Shown one piece after another: positions 1 to 5,221 of a stretch of 5,221 nucleotides of DNA. The stretch lies in contig FR901017.1 of assembly GCA_000437555.1 (NCBI GenBank), forward strand, positions 1 to 5,221, written 5' to 3'. This stretch comes from Acidaminococcus sp. CAG:917. Its GTDB lineage: Bacteria; Bacillota; Clostridia; Christensenellales; CAG-917. Both the position numbers and the translations under genes were made by a program. Every line of letters starts with the position of its first letter. Positions within the stretch are counted from its first letter, which is position 1. The notes beneath the pieces are model-generated. The model made no database searches and was not told the origin of the DNA. It saw nothing but the letters and a program-made list of their open reading frames with translations.

Positions 1-28
1 ACCATATGGAATTACACCGTTCTAAAAC
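1..28 (-). CRISPR. First CRISPR repeat of a type II-A array (truncated by window edge)
   Basis: The minus strand from 28 down to 1 begins GTTTTAGAACGG, and ends CCATATGGT at the edge. The opening GTTTTAGA is identical to the S. pyogenes II-A repeat, and ATGGT falls at the same offset (repeat positions 24-28). II-A repeats are usually 36 bases, so about 8 bases of this repeat and all spacers lie outside. The start is set by the adjoining ATTTGAG leader end. It contains an 8-base palindrome, CCATATGG (2-9). Only one repeat is visible, so periodicity cannot be confirmed here. Confidence 0.85.
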
Positions 29-35
29 CTCAAAT
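29..35 (-). promoter_or_regulatory. Leader-anchoring sequence ATTTGAG
   Basis: The seven bases immediately before the first repeat read ATTTGAG on the minus strand. This is the leader-anchoring sequence reported for streptococcal type II-A loci, where it fixes new-spacer insertion to the first repeat. Identity and exact position at the junction are seen directly; function here is inferred from those systems. Confidence 0.8.
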
Positions 36-37
36 TG

Positions 38-66
38 AGTATAAAACGACTGACTTGTGAGGTCAG
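38..66 (-). promoter_or_regulatory. Putative sigma-70 promoter for the CRISPR array
   Basis: On the minus strand a -35-like CTGACC (66-61, 4 of 6 matches to TTGACA) is separated by exactly 17 bases from a -10-like TATACT (43-38, 5 of 6 matches to TATAAT). Transcription would start around position 31-30, at or just before the repeat, and would run into the array. The sequence is AT-rich, so chance similarity is possible, but spacing and position fit a pre-crRNA promoter. Confidence 0.5.
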
Positions 67-70
67 GCAA

Positions 71-757
71 TCAATGGTTACTTGTATATACTATATCACA
101 AAAATCGCTGTCAATAAAGAGTTTTTTTTCATTTGATATCATTTTTTCAGCGTGATTGCTTTCAAGCAAAATTAAGCCGATTTGACAATGCAATGCGTGA
201 TTGTATAGAATCGCCAATTCTTCATTGTTTAAATAGGACTTAACGTGAACTAAAGCAATGACTTTATATAGCTTTAATTCTGCCACGACATTTAAAAACT
301 GCAATAAAGATTCTAAAAGATTATCATTGTCAAAAATCGGTTTGATCCCAAAAACAGAGAATATGGATTTTATATCAATTTCATCATCAGACTTAAAATC
401 TATATTGACATCAGATATCAAATCAAACACCGCCGTTTTTAAATTATGAAGCGATTTTTGATATAAATCAAAACTTTCAATTTTAAATTTTATTTCGTTG
501 TCAAGGTGCTTATATATCTTGGCAATCAAGTTCTTGTTTTGCCAATCGAAATTTATAAAATCATAAAGCACAAGGATTTCACTTGCCGTGATTTGTTTAT
601 CATTATAAAAAATTGCACATTCCCTTGCGGGAAGTTCGGTAAATTTTAAATCATGAATAACGCTTTTGAAAATTTCGGTTGGTTGTATTTCAAGTACCGC
701 TATTTCCGAGTTTAAATCAACCGAGAATTTTTCGCAATTATACATGTTTAATATCAT
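71..757 (-). CDS. csn2: CRISPR-associated protein Csn2, type II-A adaptation factor
   Basis: Csn2 defines subtype II-A. It forms a calcium-stabilised tetrameric ring that holds ends of double-stranded DNA and is needed for spacer acquisition with Cas1, Cas2 and Cas9. The 228-residue product is of the short S. pyogenes kind (about 220 residues). Similarity is modest but runs the full length: EIAVLEI (18-24) matches the early ILVLED strand; ITASEILVLYDFINFD (56-71) matches the KESEIMLVTDILGFD helix; a helical leg follows (about 75-115); then IDIKSIFSVFGIKP (127-140) matches ITILELIKSLGVK, and VIALVHVKSYLNNEEL and IGLILLES (193-200) rebuild the C-terminal alpha/beta head. The chosen ATG (757) overlaps the cas2 stop by 4 bases. 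ATG 745 is a possible alternative. Neither has a visible Shine-Dalgarno sequence, so translation probably depends on re-initiation after cas2. It is the last cas gene before the array. Confidence 0.93.
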   Translation of the reverse strand: MILNMYNCEKFSVDLNSEIAVLEIQPTEIFKSVIHDLKFTELPARECAIFYNDKQITASEILVLYDFINFDWQNKNLIAKIYKHLDNEIKFKIESFDLYQKSLHNLKTAVFDLISDVNIDFKSDDEIDIKSIFSVFGIKPIFDNDNLLESLLQFLNVVAELKLYKVIALVHVKSYLNNEELAILYNHALHCQIGLILLESNHAEKMISNEKKLFIDSDFCDIVYTSNH

Positions 758-1074
758 ATAACTAACAAACGGCTATCGGTTGCCGCAACTTCAAGTTTGA
801 AATTTTCACAATATATATCCATATTTTCAAACTGTTTTTCGGTTACAGTCAGCATCATCACACTCCCCTTCGTCGGTAAAATTTTTGCAACCTTAGCTTT
901 TACAGAATCCATTGCCGTCATGTTTAACGCAATTTTGCAATAAACTGATTCCTGCAACATAATAAACCCGTTTTCTACTAAATCTTTTCTGAATCTTGTT
1001 GCCTGTTTCCTTTCGAGTGCCGTATACCTTGGCAAATCGAAGAATAATAATAATCTCATAAACCTATAACTCAT
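754..1074 (-). CDS. cas2: CRISPR-associated protein Cas2, type II-A
   Basis: Cas2 is the small ferredoxin-fold dimer that bridges two Cas1 dimers in the spacer integration complex. The 106-residue product begins MSYRFMRLLLFFDLP, closely matching MSYRYMRMILMFDMP of S. pyogenes Cas2, and it shares the later motifs ERKQATRFRKDL, GFIMLQESVY and LTVTEKQF. D13 in the FFDLP strand is the conserved family aspartate; in adaptation complexes Cas2 is mainly structural. The family is usually about 100-115 residues, so this looks complete. The ATG lies 2 bases after the cas1 TAA. Only a weak GAG (1088-1086) is visible as ribosome binding site, so coupling to cas1 translation is likely. Its TGA stop overlaps the csn2 start codon (ATGA). 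Confidence 0.96.
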   Translation of the reverse strand: MSYRFMRLLLFFDLPRYTALERKQATRFRKDLVENGFIMLQESVYCKIALNMTAMDSVKAKVAKILPTKGSVMMLTVTEKQFENMDIYCENFKLEVAATDSRLLVI

Positions 1075-1076
1075 AT

Positions 1077-1946
1077 TTATTCAAACTCGTATAACTTTAA
1101 AAGTGACACATCGTTTTCATCAAGGCTATCGATAACGCTTTTTACGCTTACGGCAATTGCATTGTGCAAATGCCTTTCGCAACCTAAATTCACCCTTTTA
1201 TTAAGTAAATTTATCAAATCGTGTTTATATTCGCTATCGAATGTTCTATCTCTATTTAAAAATACATACTCGTCAACTATTATCCTGAACGGTTCAATGA
1301 GGTCACAAGAAAAATTAAACTCGTTAAATTCGTTGCAATGTTGCATTCCCAACTGCGTCAAGCAGCCGTTTGCGACAACCTCCCTGTTTATACATGAAAG
1401 CAAAACCGTATAGCCATAATTTAAAGCAGAGTTTACGTTGCTGTCAATCTGTCTTGAAAACTCCTGCCCAAAGAGAGTGTTAAAATATACTTTAGCCGAA
1501 TGCCCCTCCCTGTTTGTTTCATCGTTTTTAATCACACTATCGGCATATTCTTCGAGCATTTTGGCTCTATCGTCAAAAGATAATTTATAAAGCAATTTGG
1601 CCTGATTTAAAATTTTACGCTTGATTATCAACAAGTTTATTTCGTCTTTTAAATTTGCATGCCAGTTTATTTGCTTTTTAATCCTTTTGGAACAGTTATG
1701 ACTGCCGTAATAAGGCATTATTTCACCGTAAGGATTATGCTTCTCATCACAAAAAACAACTTTGATGTTTTGTTTTGCCAGCTCGCAAAGAGCAACGCCT
1801 GTCAACGATACGTTGGTAGAGGCAATCATCAAATAGCATATTTCGCTAAGGTGAATTTTTTTGACCTGTTCATTTCTTACTATAAGATAATTGCCGCTAC
1901 AACTTATTTTACATTGCGACTCGACTACAACGCATCTCCAACCCAA
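1077..1946 (-). CDS. cas1: CRISPR-associated endonuclease/integrase Cas1, type II-A
   Basis: Cas1 is the catalytic subunit of the Cas1-Cas2 integrase, which inserts new spacers at the leader-repeat junction. I place the start at TTG 1946-1944. This gives GWRCVVVES at the N-terminus, matching the MGWRTVVI-type start of II-A Cas1 proteins, and exactly 289 residues, the length of S. pyogenes Cas1. A good Shine-Dalgarno sequence (1964-1954) sits 8 bases upstream. The same frame is open upstream to an ATG at 2087, but those 47 extra codons lie inside cas9, look unlike Cas1 and have no comparable ribosome binding site. Catalytic residues are E147 (NREGHSAKVYF), H203 (LGMQHCNEFN) and E218 (DLIEPFR), each offset by 2 from SpyCas1 E149, H205 and E220. 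The N-terminal beta domain spans about 1-90 and the helical catalytic domain about 100-289. It contains 12 cysteines, rather many, with no zinc-binding pattern that I recognise. It lies 1 base after cas9 and 2 bases before cas2, so it is probably cotranscribed and translationally coupled. Confidence 0.96.
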   Translation of the reverse strand: MGWRCVVVESQCKISCSGNYLIVRNEQVKKIHLSEICYLMIASTNVSLTGVALCELAKQNIKVVFCDEKHNPYGEIMPYYGSHNCSKRIKKQINWHANLKDEINLLIIKRKILNQAKLLYKLSFDDRAKMLEEYADSVIKNDETNREGHSAKVYFNTLFGQEFSRQIDSNVNSALNYGYTVLLSCINREVVANGCLTQLGMQHCNEFNEFNFSCDLIEPFRIIVDEYVFLNRDRTFDSEYKHDLINLLNKRVNLGCERHLHNAIAVSVKSVIDSLDENDVSLLKLYEFE

Positions 1947-1947
1947 A

Positions 1948-4900
1948 TTAGAGTTCCTTCCTTTCCGAATAAAGTCCGGTGCAGGATTCATCAATAAAAA
2001 GAATTTTTTTCGGAGTAAGAGTTTTTCTAATCTTACCATAATAGTGCCCTTCATAATGATATACACCTGCCCCCGTATCTGCCACAATAAGCATATTTTT
2101 CACTAATTCACATTTTTCCTTAAAACTCAAATTATCATATCGATTTGACAAAATTTCCTCAAGCTTATTTGCAAAATCTGAATATAAGGGCATTTTACAT
2201 TTTATAAATTTGCAATAATCAATTATAAAGCTTTTTATTAAATTTTCGTATTTATTCATCGATTTGATTAAATCTTCTTTTTTGTCTTTTTCTATTTCAA
2301 ACAGCATTCTTTCATATTTTGCATCGACATAAAATTCCTGCGCATTGTTTTGTTCTTTTGTTCCCGAAATATAGCAAGTTTGACCGTCCATAACAATCTT
2401 TTGATATTTATATATCTTTTTGATTATCTTTGCGTCTTCCCCGTGAGTTTGCTTGATATATTTTTCCACGGCGTCTTTGTCCTGTTTTTCACGCCAAACC
2501 ACATATACCGGAATTTTATCAAACACACAGTTAATTTTACCGTTCTTACCTTTACGCTCTTCTACAAAGACAAAGTATGCCGGATTAACGGAAGAGTAAC
2601 CTCCATATATATCGGAGGGCTTCGCTATTCCCCCCTTGGATTTCAAAGGCATTAAATCTTTCTTTCCGCTTAACGGACTGTATACAGTTTGGTCGTAAAA
2701 TTCTGCCGTTCCCAAAAACTCTTTTTTCTTGACAATAAGGCAATTATTCTTTTCCATGGTGGCAAAGATATTATTATATCTAGTGTTATCCCACAGATAC
2801 TCCCCCGTTTGCTCGTCAATCGAGAACATTTCTTGTCTTCCCCATTGCATAAGGTCAAGAATATAACCGTATCTTTTATTGACTAAAGTCTTTAAATCGT
2901 CTTCAGCCTCATCGGGATTTGCGATATAATATTTCAGAGCCGAATTCAGTTTCGATTGCCCCCACATCGGGCAAGCTACGGTAGTAAACTGTCCCAACAC
3001 GGCGGTAAGATATGCGTCTTTGGCGTGGTGGAAGTTGTTGAGCTCTCTTATCTTAAAAAATCCCGCACGGTTTTGATAGGCGTATTTTTGTCTGAATTTA
3101 GAATTTAATCCTGCCCTGATACATTGAATGTCGGCATCGGGATATTTTTCCATAAGTAATTTTTTGACTTCTTTTACCGTTTGGCTCGTCTCGACAAGCT
3201 GTCTGTTTACAAACCCGATTCTGTCGTTTTCGCTGTATTCTGTTTTGGTAAGATTTGCAAACTTCTTTGTCCCTATCAATTTCTTATCGAGCAAGAATTT
3301 CCAAAAAGGCGTCATTTTGGCCTGAACGTCGGCACTTATCGCCAATGTATCCGCTTTCCTTTGGTTTTCGATTCTCTTTACAAGCACCCTGTTTTCAAAG
3401 CTGTCGTCGACAACGTATGAACGAGGCACAACGTGGTCGATTTCGCACTTGGAAATTTCCTCAAACGGAATGGGCTCCCATGAATACATACACGTGCCAA
3501 GCTGCATAAGCCAAAGATATAAAGCATCGGACGTAAGTTTTTTATTTTCCTTTGCGTATTCTTTTAAAATGCCGTCGCACTTAGAATTGAACCAATCGCT
3601 TTTTTCGATTTCTTTATAATATTCGGTAAGTTTTTTAATTCTCGAATCCGTCTGCTTTTTATCACGATCTTCTAAAGTGCTTTCGATAAAAATTCTCTTG
3701 GGCGGACGTTTAGCGACTTTTTCGATTTCTTCGACTATTTTAAGCGCATTCCATATACTCTTTTTAACAGACGGCGAACAGTAAAGTTTTTCCACCTGCT
3801 CGTGACTGAATTTTTTGCCTGCGTTTTCGTTTTCTTTTTTAGGCATAACGATTTCTTTGAAACCCAATTCCTCGTCAAAAATAATCTCGTTAAAGTTTTT
3901 ATTTGTTTCAAACATAGTTTGCAAAACAGTCATTTTGTTCTTGCCCAAAATTCCGTGCAAAAGTTTTCTTGAAAATCTTCCCCACTTTGCATATTTTAAT
4001 TTTGCAAGCGATTTAATTTGATTTTCGTTAAAAACGTTTAATTCTTTAAGTCTATTCTGTTTTATTTTTTCGTCGTCGAATATGGTGATTATTTTGATTG
4101 CCTCTTCATAAGCGTCTATCTTGTTTTTATCGAAAGAGTCGTTCAATCTCATTTTAAAATCAATTAAAGTCGTCATTCCCGACGTTAATGCATCCTTTGA
4201 AAAACCTGTGAGGTCACCGTCGCAAACGGAAACGTTAAACTGCATTTTAAGTCTTTGAGCTATATCTTTGACTTTTACGTTTCTTTTGACGCAGCAAAGA
4301 TTTAAAAACAAATCCTTTTTCCATTCGTCGCAAATGATTTTGTCTTTATACCTGATTTTATTCAGCTCATTCAAGACTGAATAAGCCTGATACAAAATCG
4401 AATTTTTGGGAAGCGATTTCTCATCGGGCAAATATTGACAGTCGTTTGTCATTTTCAAAATGAAGTTTTCCGCAGCCGCATCTGCAATGCCGCTGTCCTC
4501 GACAAGTTCTTTATAATTCCACGGAGTAATGCGCTCGGTTATCGTTTGGTCTATCCAGGAATGTTTTCCTTTAAAAGTTCCTATATAGTAAGGACGTTTA
4601 AAAGTCAAAAGCGAGATTATCTTTTCTTTATTGTCTTTAAGTTCGGGGTAAAATCTGCCTTGATTGTCGATAATTTTTTCAAGCTCTGCTAAATTCATCT
4701 GATAAGGTATGGCCCCGTTTGCTACGTCATTGAGCTTTGGCAGAAAATTACCCAAATCGATTTCCTTTATGCAATATGCTTTGGCTTCGCAATCGGGTAT
4801 TTTTTCAAGTACGGATTTTATGGAAGTATATAACTCGTCACGTTTTATCTTGCTCGAATACCTGACTTCGGTATTGACCGTACCGACATAGTTTACATAC

Positions 4901-5221
4901 GTCGCCCCTTTGTTTGTTCTGAAAAACCAAGTATAAACAGGCAGAATCTTTTTGTCCTTATTCGATTTTTTTTCGCCGTCCGGCTCATTATCGGCAGATT
5001 TTGATTTTTTATTCTCCGCCACTTCGATTGAAAAATTATTTTTCCTTAATAATTCTTTTAATATTCTTAAATCTTCTTTATGCTTTTCATACTTTGCAAT
5101 CATTGCACGGCTTATGTATTCCTCTCCCTGCATAACGTCGTCGAAAAGTATGGCGGTGTAAACAGCTTTAACAGCGGTAAACAAAGGCTCTTTATCGGCG
5201 GCAAGCTGAAGATACATATCC
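1948..5221 (-). CDS. cas9: CRISPR-associated endonuclease Cas9, type II-A (partial, 5' end outside window)
   Basis: This is the RNA-guided DNA endonuclease of a type II-A system; it cuts both strands of invading DNA using a crRNA:tracrRNA guide. About 1090 codons are visible. Numbering from the Met codon at 5217, residues 1-60 match the SpyCas9 REC region around residues 285-345. RuvC-II is RIFIES with catalytic E512. HNH is CEIDHVVPRS with D594 and H595, plus N618 in ENQRKAD, the same 23-residue His-to-Asn spacing as SpyCas9 H840-N863. RuvC-III is NNFHHAKDAYL with H731 and D734. The C-terminal PAM-interacting domain includes YGGY (871-874) and ends in TGLYSERKEL. The Met at 5217 is not the real start: the frame stays open to the edge, and RuvC-I, the arginine-rich bridge helix and early REC, roughly 280 residues, are missing. 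Full length is probably near 1370. No frameshift is seen and all visible catalytic residues are intact. An acidic and lysine-rich insertion lies at residues 69-90. It is the first visible gene of the operon, and its stop is one base before cas1. Confidence 0.98.
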   Translation of the reverse strand, partial: DMYLQLAADKEPLFTAVKAVYTAILFDDVMQGEEYISRAMIAKYEKHKEDLRILKELLRKNNFSIEVAENKKSKSADNEPDGEKKSNKDKKILPVYTWFFRTNKGATYVNYVGTVNTEVRYSSKIKRDELYTSIKSVLEKIPDCEAKAYCIKEIDLGNFLPKLNDVANGAIPYQMNLAELEKIIDNQGRFYPELKDNKEKIISLLTFKRPYYIGTFKGKHSWIDQTITERITPWNYKELVEDSGIADAAAENFILKMTNDCQYLPDEKSLPKNSILYQAYSVLNELNKIRYKDKIICDEWKKDLFLNLCCVKRNVKVKDIAQRLKMQFNVSVCDGDLTGFSKDALTSGMTTLIDFKMRLNDSFDKNKIDAYEEAIKIITIFDDEKIKQNRLKELNVFNENQIKSLAKLKYAKWGRFSRKLLHGILGKNKMTVLQTMFETNKNFNEIIFDEELGFKEIVMPKKENENAGKKFSHEQVEKLYCSPSVKKSIWNALKIVEEIEKVAKRPPKRIFIESTLEDRDKKQTDSRIKKLTEYYKEIEKSDWFNSKCDGILKEYAKENKKLTSDALYLWLMQLGTCMYSWEPIPFEEISKCEIDHVVPRSYVVDDSFENRVLVKRIENQRKADTLAISADVQAKMTPFWKFLLDKKLIGTKKFANLTKTEYSENDRIGFVNRQLVETSQTVKEVKKLLMEKYPDADIQCIRAGLNSKFRQKYAYQNRAGFFKIRELNNFHHAKDAYLTAVLGQFTTVACPMWGQSKLNSALKYYIANPDEAEDDLKTLVNKRYGYILDLMQWGRQEMFSIDEQTGEYLWDNTRYNNIFATMEKNNCLIVKKKEFLGTAEFYDQTVYSPLSGKKDLMPLKSKGGIAKPSDIYGGYSSVNPAYFVFVEERKGKNGKINCVFDKIPVYVVWREKQDKDAVEKYIKQTHGEDAKIIKKIYKYQKIVMDGQTCYISGTKEQNNAQEFYVDAKYERMLFEIEKDKKEDLIKSMNKYENLIKSFIIDYCKFIKCKMPLYSDFANKLEEILSNRYDNLSFKEKCELVKNMLIVADTGAGVYHYEGHYYGKIRKTLTPKKILFIDESCTGLYSERKEL
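1954..1964 (-). promoter_or_regulatory. Shine-Dalgarno sequence of cas1, inside the cas9 3' end
   Basis: The minus-strand sequence AAAGGAAGGAA encodes the ERKE residues just before the cas9 stop codon and is also a strong purine-rich ribosome binding site. Its AAGGA core (1959-1955) stands 8 bases upstream of TTG 1946, near the optimal distance. This site decides the start of cas1: none of the upstream in-frame ATG codons (2087, 2054, 2039, 1991) gives a family-like N-terminus. Confidence 0.75.

Larger units (their letters stand above)
29..70 (-). promoter_or_regulatory. CRISPR leader between csn2 and the first repeat
   Basis: Only 42 bases separate the csn2 stop from the first repeat. Read on the minus strand they end in ATTTGAG directly against the repeat. 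In type II-A systems the last leader bases, together with the repeat, are sufficient to direct Cas1-Cas2 integration, so a leader this short could still be functional. The upstream part contains a short inverted repeat (CTGAC 66-62, GTCAG 54-50, 7-base loop) and a putative promoter. The functional leader may extend into the csn2 3' end. Confidence 0.8.

Noticed and set aside
1..28. The first 28 bases read on the plus strand as a tracrRNA anti-repeat
   Set aside because: Directly next to it lies the ATTTGAG leader end, and the minus-strand reading starts exactly with the II-A repeat start GTTTTAGA. No nexus or terminator hairpins follow on the plus strand. A repeat explains it better.
1947..2087. 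N-terminal extension of Cas1 from ATG 2087 (or 2054, 2039, 1991)
   Set aside because: It lies wholly within the cas9 C-terminal coding region, is unlike Cas1, and would make the protein much longer than the 289-residue family form. TTG 1946 has the better ribosome binding site.
2670..2858. Small minus-strand open frame of 62 codons inside cas9
   Set aside because: It is in another frame within the conserved cas9 region between RuvC-III and the PAM-interacting domain; cas9 is uninterrupted there.
258..5161. Open frames of 60-112 codons on the plus strand (for example 1659-1997, 2350-2655, 3181-3420, 4435-4692)
   Set aside because: All lie opposite well-supported cas genes, show no recognisable family features and have biased compositions expected of antisense frames.
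1..5221. A new type of defence system, fusion or accessory gene
   Set aside because: The gene content and order (cas9-cas1-cas2-csn2-array) are those of a standard type II-A locus; no additional gene, transposon end or frameshift is seen.

Overview
This window holds the 3' part of a type II-A CRISPR-Cas locus. All genes lie on the minus strand, so the locus reads from high to low coordinates: cas9 (5' end cut off by the window edge) -> cas1 -> cas2 -> csn2 -> leader -> first CRISPR repeat (cut off by the other window edge). This is the canonical II-A gene order, and all four recognisable proteins resemble the Streptococcus pyogenes set (SpyCas9, Cas1, Cas2, Csn2) along their length.

The DNA is AT-rich and the proteins are rich in Lys, Ile and Asn. 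Both facts suggest a low-GC member of the Bacillota, or a gut Clostridia or Erysipelotrichia relative. cas2 and csn2 end at TGA where the family C-terminus is expected, so TGA is a stop codon here and a UGA=Trp mollicute is unlikely. No species can be named from the window alone.

Layout (minus strand): cas9 runs from 5221 to 1948 with about 1090 residues visible. RuvC-II, HNH, RuvC-III and the PAM-interacting domain are all present and their catalytic residues intact. RuvC-I, the bridge helix and the start of the REC lobe, roughly 280 residues, lie outside. cas1 is best started at a TTG codon at 1946, one base after the cas9 stop, which gives a 289-residue protein with intact Glu-His-Glu catalytic residues. 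cas2 (1074-754) follows after 2 bases, and csn2 (757-71) overlaps cas2 by 4 bases (ATGA). Only about 42 bases separate csn2 from the first repeat. They contain a plausible sigma-70 promoter and end in ATTTGAG, the leader-anchoring sequence known from streptococcal II-A systems. The first 28 bases of a repeat beginning GTTTTAGAAC then follow.

Together, Cas9 (with a tracrRNA not found in this window) is the interference nuclease and also takes part in PAM-matched spacer choice. Cas1-Cas2 is the integrase that inserts spacers at the leader-repeat junction, and Csn2 is a ring-shaped DNA-end-binding adaptation factor. The locus appears intact wherever it can be seen. It is a recognisable II-A system rather than a new system type. 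The points worth a second look are the TTG start of cas1, the very compact leader, a Lys-rich insertion in the Cas9 REC lobe, and a KxR rather than RxR motif at the predicted PAM-contact position.
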